Source of the DNA: Saprospiraceae bacterium
GTDB taxonomy: Bacteria > Bacteroidota > Bacteroidia > Chitinophagales > Saprospiraceae
DNA length: 8,194 bases
Assembly: GCA_027009605.1 (NCBI GenBank)
Contig: JALVCY010000556.1
Span: forward strand, 1 to 8,194
Reading direction: 5' to 3'
How positions within the stretch are numbered: the first letter of the stretch is position 1; each line of letters starts with the position of its first letter. A program made the position numbers and the translations under genes. Of this stretch, positions 1-6,891 are shown piece after piece. The notes beneath the pieces were generated by a model. It saw only the letters and a list, made by a program, of their open reading frames with translations, had not been told where the DNA came from and ran no database searches.

Positions 1-5
1 CTAAA

Positions 6-40
6 GGTTAAAGGTCAAGGGTTAAGGGTTAAGGGTAGGC
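6..40. repeat. Telomere-like 7-bp tandem repeat
   Basis: Five consecutive 7-base units read GGTTAAA, GGTCAAG, GGTTAAG, GGTTAAG and GGTAGGC; the last is degenerate. The array sits at the window edge and may extend to the left. It has no coding sense. Such GGTTAA-type simple repeats occur in intergenic DNA of some environmental bacteria; no function is inferred. Confidence 0.6.
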
Positions 41-66
41 GGTATCCAAACCACCAAGATGATTGA

Positions 67-305
67 ACCACGAAAGACACGAAAAACACGACATTTTTAA
101 CCACGAAAGACACGAAAGACACGAAAGCACGACATTTTTTTACCACGAAAAACACCAAAAACACGAAAAAAAAACATGACATTTTTTTACCACGAAATCC
201 ACGAAAAAATTTAAACACCGTAGGGGCGAACCTTGTGTTCGCCCATAATGATTGGTGTAGCGCCTGAACGCATCCAAACCACCAAGATAATCTAACCACG
301 AAATC
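67..305. repeat. CACGAAA-type dispersed repeat cluster
   Basis: The hexamer ACCACG followed by AAA starts at 67, 100, 142, 189 and 295. It begins short modules made of CACGAAA and ACACGAAA steps, three of which end in a GACATTTTT tract. A longer direct repeat brackets the cluster: bases 44-75 and 272-303 share an ATCCAAACCACCAAGAT core followed by ACCACGAAA. The minus-strand open frames across this stretch translate to low-complexity Phe/Val-rich strings, as expected of repeats rather than genes. ACCACGAAA/ACACGAAA repeats are common intergenic filler in many environmental genomes. Confidence 0.65.
224..244. repeat. GGGCGAA/TTCGCCC hairpin element
   Basis: A perfect 7-bp stem (GGGCGAA at 224-230 and TTCGCCC at 238-244) encloses a 7-base loop, CCTTGTG. 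It is preceded by CGTAGG. I recognise the phrase GTAGGGGCGAACCTTGTG as a dispersed intergenic hairpin in unrelated bacterial genomes, so this is probably a REP-like element rather than a terminator. No T-tract follows it. Confidence 0.55.
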
Positions 306-325
306 CACAAAAAACACGAAACCCC

Positions 326-441
326 TTGAACGTGCGAAGCACAAATTGAACGCCGAAGGCATTTGAACGCCCGTAGGGCAAATTGAACGCCCGTAGGGCA
401 AATTGAACGCCCGTAGGGCAAATTGAACGTCCAAAGGACAA
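326..441. repeat. Six-unit tandem mini-hairpin array
   Basis: Six units begin at 326, 346, 363, 383, 403 and 423, each opening with TTGAAC. Five units are about 20 bases long and one is 17. Every unit then carries a short stem, a three-base loop and the complementary stem. In order the stems and loops are GTGC-GAA-GCAC, GCC-GAA-GGC, GCCC-GTA-GGGC (three copies) and GTCC-AAA-GGAC. Both halves of the stem change together between units, so pairing is kept while sequence drifts. There are no spacers, so this is not a CRISPR array. The function is unknown. Confidence 0.75.
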
Positions 442-495
442 CCCCATAAGGACTCAACGCTTTAAAAAATTGCAGCTTCAATATACACAAAAACG

Positions 496-518
496 CCTAT
501 TTTTTGCCTTAAAATAGG
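496..518. repeat. 8-bp inverted repeat
   Basis: CCTATTTT (496-503) pairs perfectly with AAAATAGG (511-518) across a 7-base loop. A run of nine T starts 21 bases past the stem at 540, too far for a standard intrinsic terminator. It lies upstream of the promoter at 556-587 and could be a remnant terminator or a regulatory site; the sequence does not decide. Confidence 0.35.
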
Positions 519-555
519 AGCACCTAAACTGTTACCTGCTTTTTTTTTAAAAATA

Positions 556-587
556 TTTGGTCATAATAAAAGTTTTTTATATGTTTG
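556..587 (+). promoter_or_regulatory. Bacteroidota-type promoter for the DUF1641-SQR operon
   Basis: A -33 element TTTG (556-559) and a -7 element TATGTTTG (580-587) match the Bacteroidota consensus TTG-N17-23-TAnnTTTG, with a 20-base spacer. Transcription would start near 593-596, giving a leader of about 90 bases before the ATG at 685. The leader contains a weak 6-bp hairpin (AACGAA 628-633 with TTCGTT 641-646). Confidence 0.7.
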
Positions 588-684
588 CGCTTGGAAATAT
601 GAAATATTATTTTCTAGCACACTAACTAACGAACTAAGATTTCGTTGGATTCGACTTTTTCAAAAGAAAAACTAACATTAGAAA

Positions 685-1683
685 ATGGATACTCAAGCAG
701 GCAAGGCCTTAGAGGCAAGGCTCAATGATGAGCACGTTGTCCAAGCCATGAATCGTATTTTGGACAGATTAGATGTCATAGAGTCGTCTCTACAAAAAAT
801 CCACGAAGCACCGGGCATGATTAGCATGGTTGCGGATATGGCAGATGATGCAGTACGTACCGCTTCTGACAAAGGAATCGACATAGATGAGCGCTTGCGT
901 TCTGCGTTGGCGATTGCCGAAAAATTAACGGCTCCGGAAATGGTCGATAAAATTGATCATTTTATTGCTGCGGTCGATCAAGCTCCGGGTATGGTGAGTA
1001 TGGTCGCCGATATTACGGATGATTTGGTGCGTACCAATGCAGATCGCGGGGTGGATATTGATGAACGTTTGCGGGTTGCCCTGCATATAGCGGAAAAATT
1101 AACAGATCCGGCCATGGTGGAGCGTATTGATGCGTTGATTGCAGCGACCGATCAAGCCCCGGGCATGGTCAGTATGGCGGTGGATATTGTCGATGATACC
1201 GTTCGCACTGCTGCCGAAAATGGGGTAGATATCAATGAGCGTTTGTCATCGGCGCTTGTCCTTGCGGAAAAATTGACTGCTCCACATGTTGTCGAACAAC
1301 TCAACGGGATGCTGGAATTGATGAATCAAAGCTCCGGTATTATAGCGATGGCGGCAGATAGTTTTGACGGAATCATGCAGACGGCTATTGATAATGGCAT
1401 TGATCCGCAGGTCTTTGCGACACAAATGTTTGGGGTGACGACCAAGCTTGCGCAAATGTTGAGTACTAAAGAAATGCAAGAACTATTGGAAGGAGGCATG
1501 TTCGATGTCGAAACCCTGAAAATCATGGGTGCTGCTTCTTCTGCACTTGTAGAAAGCAACCAAATGCCCCGCAAAAAGGTGGGACTGTTTGGTATGATGA
1601 GAGAAATGAAAAATTCAGATATGCAAAGAGCTTTGGGCTTTTTGACCACTTTTGGCCGACTGTTTGGGAAAAAACTCGGTTGA
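685..1683 (+). CDS. DUF1641 domain protein with four 58-residue repeats
   Basis: This is a 332-residue soluble protein of unknown biochemical role. Residues about 275-332 look like the DUF1641 family: a helical segment, then the closing pattern DMQRALGFLTTFGRLFG. Residues 42-273 are four tandem 58-residue repeats starting at 42, 100, 158 and 216. The first three share APGM-SM--D---D--VRT---G-DI-ERL--AL--AEKLT-P; the fourth is degenerate. Residues 13-41 resemble the second half of a repeat. By eye, repeats 1 and 2 match at 41 of 58 positions and repeats 2 and 3 at 33 of 58. There is no signal peptide or membrane segment; it looks all-helical and acidic. The ATG follows a well-placed promoter; no clear Shine-Dalgarno site is present, as is usual in this phylum. 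Only 35 bases separate it from the SQR gene, so the two are probably co-transcribed. DUF1641 genes commonly neighbour SQR-like flavoproteins, which suggests a partner or scaffold role (inference). Confidence 0.8.
   Translation: MDTQAGKALEARLNDEHVVQAMNRILDRLDVIESSLQKIHEAPGMISMVADMADDAVRTASDKGIDIDERLRSALAIAEKLTAPEMVDKIDHFIAAVDQAPGMVSMVADITDDLVRTNADRGVDIDERLRVALHIAEKLTDPAMVERIDALIAATDQAPGMVSMAVDIVDDTVRTAAENGVDINERLSSALVLAEKLTAPHVVEQLNGMLELMNQSSGIIAMAADSFDGIMQTAIDNGIDPQVFATQMFGVTTKLAQMLSTKEMQELLEGGMFDVETLKIMGAASSALVESNQMPRKKVGLFGMMREMKNSDMQRALGFLTTFGRLFGKKLG
808..1503 (+). repeat. 174-bp in-frame coding repeats (four copies)
   Basis: Four copies of exactly 174 bases begin at 808, 982, 1156 and 1330, inside the DUF1641 gene. 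Copies 1 to 3 keep the protein pattern but differ at many third codon positions (gcaccgggcatg, gctccgggtatg, gccccgggcatg). The duplications are therefore old and kept by selection on protein rather than recent slippage. The fourth copy has diverged strongly. Confidence 0.8.
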
Positions 1684-1718
1684 TTTATTAACCATAAAAT
1701 TGACAAAAATATTTAATT

Positions 1719-2912
1719 ATGGCACATCATCAAGTTATTGTTGTGGGTGGGGGAACTGCAGGACTGGCAGTAGCAGCACTTTTGAGAAATCAAGAGAATC
1801 CTCCCGAAGTCGCTATCATTGAGCCTAGTGACAAGCATTATTATCAGCCGATTTGGACGCTGGTTGGGGGTGGCGTTTTTGATCGCTCCATTTCTGAAAA
1901 GAATGAAGAAGATTTCATTCCGGCAGGTGCAACTTGGATTAAGGACTATGTAGAATCTTTTGATCCGGATAATAACACCGTGACGACTCGGGACGGTACG
2001 ACTTATTCCTACGACTATTTGGTGGTAGCGGCCGGTATCCAAATCAATTGGGACTTAATTCCGGGATTAAAAGAAAGTGTGATGAAGCCCGGTACAGGGG
2101 TTTGTTCTAACTATTCCTACGATACGGTTATGTACACTTGGGAAAACCTTAAGAACCTAAAATCCGGTCGTGCTATCTTCACACAGCCCAATACACCTAT
2201 CAAGTGCGGTGGTGCGCCACAAAAAATCATGCACTTGACTTGCCACTATCTTCAAAAGAATCATAGAAACAAGGACGTAGAAGTCGTTTTTGCTTCTGCC
2301 GGTGGCGGGATGTTCTCTGTCCCAAAATATAAGAAGACCTTAGACAAAATTGTTAAACGCAATGGGGTAAACACCAAATTCGGGCACAATCTAGTCTCTA
2401 TCGACGCAGAAAACAAAAAGGCTACTTTTGAAATCCTGGAAAGCGGTGAAAAAGTAGAAATGGATTTCGACATGATTCACGTGACTCCTCCTATGGGACC
2501 GCCGGATTTTATCAAAAATAGTCCTTTAGCTGCCGAAACGGGTTGGGTGAGTGTTGATAAATTTACCACGCAGCACACGAAGTATTCCAATGTTTTTGCC
2601 TTAGGAGATTGTTCTAATCTACCTACTTCTAAGACCGGAGCAGCTATCCGTAAGCAAGCACCGACGTTGGTTGCGAACCTAAACGCCGCCATGCAAAACA
2701 AGCCTTTACCGGCTGCTTATGACGGATATACTTCTTGTCCTTTGGTGACCGGATACGGAAGATTGATTTTGGCGGAGTTTGATTACAACAAGCAGCCTAT
2801 GGAATCCTTCCCATTCGACCAATCTCAAGAGCGTTACAGCATGTACGCCCTAAAAGCTTATGCACTGCCTAATCTCTACTGGCACGGCATGTTGAAAGGA
2901 CGGAAGTTCTAG
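1719..2912 (+). CDS. sqr: Sulfide:quinone oxidoreductase, type II (SQOR-like)
   Basis: This FAD enzyme probably oxidises sulfide at the inner face of the cytoplasmic membrane, passing electrons to quinone and sulfane sulfur to a small acceptor. At 397 residues it is full length for a bacterial member. The N-terminal dinucleotide fold shows VIVVGGGTAG (residues 6-15) with an acidic residue at E35. HYYQPIWTLVGGG (40-52) is diagnostic of SQR. The two redox cysteines are C163 in PIKCGGAPQKIM and C340 in YTSCPLVTGY, equivalent as I recall to human SQOR Cys201 and Cys379. The second FAD motif is ALGDCSNLPTSKT (294-306). Similarity to mitochondrial SQOR runs to LYWHGMLKG near the C terminus, but the human C-terminal tail is absent. 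A third cysteine, C129, lies in GVCSNYS, near where type I enzymes carry their extra cysteine. The ATG at 1719 is 35 bases after the DUF1641 stop and no separate promoter is evident. Broader assignment as an SQR-like flavoprotein is very secure; sulfide as substrate is likely. Confidence 0.92.
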   Translation: MAHHQVIVVGGGTAGLAVAALLRNQENPPEVAIIEPSDKHYYQPIWTLVGGGVFDRSISEKNEEDFIPAGATWIKDYVESFDPDNNTVTTRDGTTYSYDYLVVAAGIQINWDLIPGLKESVMKPGTGVCSNYSYDTVMYTWENLKNLKSGRAIFTQPNTPIKCGGAPQKIMHLTCHYLQKNHRNKDVEVVFASAGGGMFSVPKYKKTLDKIVKRNGVNTKFGHNLVSIDAENKKATFEILESGEKVEMDFDMIHVTPPMGPPDFIKNSPLAAETGWVSVDKFTTQHTKYSNVFALGDCSNLPTSKTGAAIRKQAPTLVANLNAAMQNKPLPAAYDGYTSCPLVTGYGRLILAEFDYNKQPMESFPFDQSQERYSMYALKAYALPNLYWHGMLKGRKF

Positions 2913-2935
2913 GCTTTTAGTTCAACTGAAATTTT

Positions 2936-2967
2936 AAAAAAGGAAAGCTTACGCTTTCCTTTTTTTT
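2936..2967. terminator. Bidirectional intrinsic terminator
   Basis: A perfect 8-bp stem (AGGAAAGC 2941-2948 with GCTTTCCT 2953-2960) has a TTAC loop and is followed by T at 2960-2967. An A-run at 2936-2941 becomes a T-run on the other strand. It lies between the convergent SQR gene (stop at 2912) and the SNF2 gene (stop at 3002) and should end transcription from both. Confidence 0.9.
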
Positions 2968-3001
2968 GTTGCCGAATTGATTTGGCTGTGTCCCAATAGA
3001 A

Positions 3002-6000
3002 TCAGCTAAACAACTCCACAATATCCTCCGGCTGAATACTCTTCATAAAGCTTTCGTCGGTTTGGATTAGGTCGGAGGCTAATTTTTTCTTGCGTTGTTG
3101 TAATTTCAGGATTTTCTCTTCGATGGTATCCTTGGCAATCATGCGGTAGGCGATGACGTGTTTATCTTGGCCGATGCGGTGGGTACGGTCGATGGCTTGG
3201 CTTTCGACGGCAGGATTCCACCATGGGTCAAGGAGAAATACGTAGTCGGCGGCGGTGAGATTCAGGCCGGTATTTCCGGCTTTCAGGCTGAGTAGGAAGA
3301 CGCGAATCTCGGGGTTGTTTTGGAAGTTTTCGACGCTGGCTTTTCTTTGTTTTTGGTTGCGTTTTCCGTCGAGATATTCGTAGGGGATGCCTTCTTTGTC
3401 CAAAGCTTCTTGGACTAGAGCCAGCATCTTGGTAAATTGGGAGAAGACAAGCATTTTGTGGTTGGGGGCGATGTCTCGGATGTGCTCGAGGAGAGCGGTG
3501 ATTTTGGCACTTTCTCCGGCGTAGGATTCGTCTTTGATGAGGGCGGGGGAGTCGCAGATTAGGCGGAGTTTGGTGAGTCCTTCCAGGACGTACATTTTGG
3601 ATTTGTTGAGTCCGTCTTCTTCGATTTTGCCTAGGAGCATGTCGCGGTATTGGTTGCGGAAGGCTTCATAGACTTTGCGTTGGTTGTCTTCCAAGTTGAC
3701 GTAGATGTAATCTTCTATTTTGGGGGGCAGGTCTTTGGCGACTTGCTCTTTGGTGCGGCGGAGGACAAATGGGCTGATTAGTTTTTGTAATTCTTGCGCC
3801 CTTTCGGAATCCTGATGCGTGTCTATGGGCTTGGAATAGTCCCGCTTAAAACCGGCTTGACTGCCAAAAAATCCGGGATTCAGGAAGTTCATTTGGGCAA
3901 ATAAGTCAAAGGTATTGTTTTCAATCGGTGTGCCGGTCATAGCGATTCGGTTGTTGGCTTGTAATAGGCAAGCGGCTTTATATCTTTGCGAAAGCACGTT
4001 TTTGATGGCTTGACTTTCGTCCAAAATGACATAGTTGAATTTTTGGGATTTTAGCAATTCGATGTCCCGCATCATAATGCCGTAGGTCGTCAAGACGACA
4101 TCGTTTTGGGCTAATTCTTGGATGTCTTTGGTACGGTCGGTACCGTAGTGGATGTGGTATTTTATTTTAGGGGCAAATTTTTGAAATTCATTCTGCCAAT
4201 TAAAAAGTAAGGAAGTGGGTACAACCACTAAATTGGGCTTGTTTTTTTGGTCAATTTGATTTTGGAGCAAGCTCAATATTTGGACTGTCTTTCCCAGTCC
4301 CATATCGTCGGCTAGGATGCCGCCCCATTGAAATTCGTCTAGGAAGTGTAACCAGTTGACACCTTCTTTTTGGTAAGGGCGCAGTTGAGCGGTGAGATTT
4401 TTGGAAAGGGCGACTTTTTTGATATTGGTGAATGCTTTTAATTTTTTGCGTTTGGCGGCTAGTTCTTTGACTATTTTTTGGTCGCTGATTTCGTTGAATA
4501 ACTGGTCGATTAGGGTGAATTTGTACTTGGATACTTTTATTTTTTTGTCTTTGATTTCGCCCAATCTGAAATAGGCTTCAAACTTTTTAATCCACTTTTC
4601 CGGAAGGACTCCTAACTTACCGTCCTTGAGCCGGATGAAACGGCTTTTTTGGACTACTGCTTTGCGCAAGTCTGCCAAGGAGACGGTTTCCTTGCCAAAG
4701 GACAGTTTGATTTCTACATCAAACCAATCTATGCCTGATTTGATGTGTGTGGATACCGATGCCCGATGCGGAGAATATTTTAATCGTTTTAGGTCATTGA
4801 CACCAAAAACTTCGATGTCTTCGTCTTCAATATGCTCAAAGAATTTGAAAAACCAATCATTTTCCAGGAGCTGGTCATAGGTCAAAAAGAAAAAGTCATG
4901 TTGGTGTTGTCCGGCAAAATCAGGGTGTAGATCCACCAAGATATCCAAGAAGGCTTTTTCGGCTTCGGAGTCTCTTTCGTGTGCGGTGACCGTGTTTTTT
5001 TCTTTTTTGAAAGGGTCTCCTTTTTGTAGTAATTTGATGGCCGTATCTTGGTCATAGACAATGACCGGCTCGAAGATAACAAAGTTGCCTAAGTCGCTGA
5101 TAAACAGTTGTTTATGCTTGGGAGTCATCTTTACTTTTTCCAATTTTAGCGTCTTTAAATTTTTGATAGAGACCGGTATGGCTTGGGCTATGGGTTGGAC
5201 AATTTGCTCAAAAAACAAGTCCGCATCTTCCATCTTGGCTTTGAGAACAGGCGTTTCTGCCACATACTCCTGAATAGCCAAGACTTGCGCAAAATTTTGA
5301 TGCAAATATAGCGTCTCCTTATTTTTAATAAAAAAGGCCGAAACCAATGTCTTTGAAAGTGATGAAGCCGTCAATGAAACGGTTTCTTCCCCTATTTTAA
5401 ATTTTGCCGCAAGGCTGAGCAAATTGCCCCTTTCGGAAAGTTCAAAAAATAATTCGGCGGGTGTCGAAGAAATCCGGATGGGAGACAAATCCCGCTTGCG
5501 CAGCTTGTTTGAAAATTTGCAATTTCTGATATACGTGTAAGGAACAGTGGCCAGCAGTTCGGTCATCTCTTTGAACTGTTCAAATTTGAGTTTGGTTTTA
5601 TCGTTTATTTTGAACTCTTGACAAAGAGGGGGAGAATAATAATAAGCGCTATTTCGATTTAAGGAAAGAATCTTAGTATCCTTCTTAGTGGTCTGCAAGA
5701 AATCAGCATCCAATTGGTAATAATCTTTCACGTTTTTCAAATCCCCATCCTTTGTTTTTCGTCCGGTGATAGGTGTGATGCTGGGCGTATATGGGTGTCG
5801 AAAAGCGACATTGACCACATAAGCCATGTAGTTGATTTCCTCTTCTTCTACATTCAGGACGGGATTAGGGATGTGCCATTTGGGGTTGTTGGTGAAATCG
5901 AAATTAACTTGTGGAGCATCCTTCTCAAAATTAATCAGCCCTTTGAGCTTGCCTTTCGGCAAAAATTGGTTGGTGTTAATATCAAAACCAAAGTATTTTT

Positions 6001-6754
6001 CAAATTGACCAATGGGGATATTCGCCCAATCGGCTAGGCGTTGCATTTCTTTTTTATAAATTTCAGGATGGAGCTTTTGGAAGAAGTCAACTCCTTGATT
6101 TTGAGCAAGATAGACCAATGTGGCGATTTGATGCCGGCAAAGACCTTTGGTCGAATATTGGCAATCACAGGTGGAGTAGAGGACATGGTTTTTGTAGAAA
6201 AAATCAACATTCACTTCATTATACCAATGAATATGATATTGAACCGATACATGACCGGGTTTTTGATAATTTATGACTACATTCTTGATGCGTTTAGTTT
6301 GAGCTGCTTCTTGCCGGTCAGCAATTTCAACGATGTTTCTGGTATCGATGATGTCAAAGCCTTGGAGTTCAATAGGCTCTGTGGATTTTCGTAGTTTTTG
6401 GGTTTTAAGGGAATCTTTTTCAGTAGGTTTTGGAAGACCGGATTTGACTTCTTCCTTTAAGCGATCTATTAAGTCCAAAATGGCGGCCACTTCATGTTTG
6501 CATAGGGCTGACCATTCACTAGGGCAAGTGCATTCGGACTCAATCTCCCCATTAGGATCCAAGAAATAGAAAACACCTGTTTTGTAGGTTTTAGTACCAT
6601 ATATTTCGTAAATGGCATCCTCCTGCTCAAGAGAAAAGCTCAGAAGCCTGTACTTTCCTGATTCATAGATTCTTTTACCTCGTCTGAATATGGTGGAATT
6701 AGAGTTACTTATGGCATGAGTGACTAAGTTGTTTATGGCTTCTTCGTGGTTCAT
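3002..6754 (-). CDS. SNF2-family ATPase with two SWIM zinc fingers
   Basis: This is a large DNA-dependent ATPase/translocase of the HepA/SNF2 group, 1250 residues from the chosen ATG. Two SWIM fingers (CxC-xn-CxH) lie at the N terminus: C75, C77, C85, H87 and C196, C198, C206, H208. A long middle region (about 290-780) probably includes the bacterial SNF2-associated domain. The helicase core follows: LRPYQKEGVNWL (791-802), Walker A DDMGLGKT (816-823), DESQ (912-915), TGTP (940-943), then the C-terminal lobe with SQFTKML near 1105, NTGLNL near 1161-1166 and QAIDRTHRIGQ (1186-1196). All catalytic motifs are intact. An in-frame TTG at 6778 would add eight residues, but it lies inside a -7 promoter box, so the ATG at 6754 is preferred. 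The exact role is unknown; transcription recycling, chromatin-like remodelling or repair are family-level possibilities. The gene stands alone, convergent with SQR. Confidence 0.93.
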   Translation of the reverse strand: MNHEEAINNLVTHAISNSNSTIFRRGKRIYESGKYRLLSFSLEQEDAIYEIYGTKTYKTGVFYFLDPNGEIESECTCPSEWSALCKHEVAAILDLIDRLKEEVKSGLPKPTEKDSLKTQKLRKSTEPIELQGFDIIDTRNIVEIADRQEAAQTKRIKNVVINYQKPGHVSVQYHIHWYNEVNVDFFYKNHVLYSTCDCQYSTKGLCRHQIATLVYLAQNQGVDFFQKLHPEIYKKEMQRLADWANIPIGQFEKYFGFDINTNQFLPKGKLKGLINFEKDAPQVNFDFTNNPKWHIPNPVLNVEEEEINYMAYVVNVAFRHPYTPSITPITGRKTKDGDLKNVKDYYQLDADFLQTTKKDTKILSLNRNSAYYYSPPLCQEFKINDKTKLKFEQFKEMTELLATVPYTYIRNCKFSNKLRKRDLSPIRISSTPAELFFELSERGNLLSLAAKFKIGEETVSLTASSLSKTLVSAFFIKNKETLYLHQNFAQVLAIQEYVAETPVLKAKMEDADLFFEQIVQPIAQAIPVSIKNLKTLKLEKVKMTPKHKQLFISDLGNFVIFEPVIVYDQDTAIKLLQKGDPFKKEKNTVTAHERDSEAEKAFLDILVDLHPDFAGQHQHDFFFLTYDQLLENDWFFKFFEHIEDEDIEVFGVNDLKRLKYSPHRASVSTHIKSGIDWFDVEIKLSFGKETVSLADLRKAVVQKSRFIRLKDGKLGVLPEKWIKKFEAYFRLGEIKDKKIKVSKYKFTLIDQLFNEISDQKIVKELAAKRKKLKAFTNIKKVALSKNLTAQLRPYQKEGVNWLHFLDEFQWGGILADDMGLGKTVQILSLLQNQIDQKNKPNLVVVPTSLLFNWQNEFQKFAPKIKYHIHYGTDRTKDIQELAQNDVVLTTYGIMMRDIELLKSQKFNYVILDESQAIKNVLSQRYKAACLLQANNRIAMTGTPIENNTFDLFAQMNFLNPGFFGSQAGFKRDYSKPIDTHQDSERAQELQKLISPFVLRRTKEQVAKDLPPKIEDYIYVNLEDNQRKVYEAFRNQYRDMLLGKIEEDGLNKSKMYVLEGLTKLRLICDSPALIKDESYAGESAKITALLEHIRDIAPNHKMLVFSQFTKMLALVQEALDKEGIPYEYLDGKRNQKQRKASVENFQNNPEIRVFLLSLKAGNTGLNLTAADYVFLLDPWWNPAVESQAIDRTHRIGQDKHVIAYRMIAKDTIEEKILKLQQRKKKLASDLIQTDESFMKSIQPEDIVELFS

Positions 6755-6775
6755 CAGCGGTGTTTTGACAGGATG

Positions 6776-6783
6776 CAAAAGTA
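6776..6783 (-). promoter_or_regulatory. -7 box (TACTTTTG) of the SNF2 gene
   Basis: On the minus strand the sequence reads TACTTTTG, a match to TAnnTTTG, ending 21 bases before the ATG at 6754. A start near 6770 would leave a leader of about 15 bases. No TTG is seen at the expected -33 spacing, so the promoter is incomplete by consensus. Confidence 0.5.
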
Positions 6784-6851
6784 GCCATTTTGATTGAATT
6801 TTGGGGCGAGAATGCTATGAATTTTGTAGTTGGTTGGTTCTTTTTTGCGAT

Positions 6852-6884
6852 AACTTTCCAAAAGTTTAGAACTTTTGGAAAGTT
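6852..6884. repeat. Perfect 15-bp palindrome, 3-base loop
   Basis: AACTTTCCAAAAGTT (6852-6866) is followed by TAG and then its exact reverse complement AACTTTTGGAAAGTT (6870-6884). It lies about 70-100 bases upstream of the SNF2 promoter. There is no T-tract on the plus side. I associate this AACTTTTGGAAAGTT hairpin with dispersed intergenic copies in Bacteroidota genomes, from memory only, so a REP-like element is the likely reading. Confidence 0.7.
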
Positions 6885-6891
6885 TTGTAGT

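Noticed and set aside
326..441. CRISPR array
   Set aside because: The units abut directly with no spacers, the repeat is about 20 bases with internal variation, and no cas gene is near.
15..490. Minus-strand open frames of 139 and 116 residues
   Set aside because: They translate the CACGAAA and hairpin repeats in two overlapping frames into Phe/Val/Ser-rich strings; no domain and no coherent start.
496..548. Intrinsic terminator
   Set aside because: The stem at 496-518 is AT-rich and the T-run begins 21 bases after it, and no gene is seen upstream.
1246..1706. Minus-strand open frames inside the DUF1641 gene
   Set aside because: They are shadows of a repeat-containing gene with clear protein-level conservation between its repeats on the plus strand.
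3002..6754. Defence island or DISARM-type system based on the SNF2 gene
   Set aside because: No methyltransferase, nuclease, phospholipase D or other DISARM component is in the window; the double-SWIM SNF2 form fits a stand-alone chromosomal ATPase.
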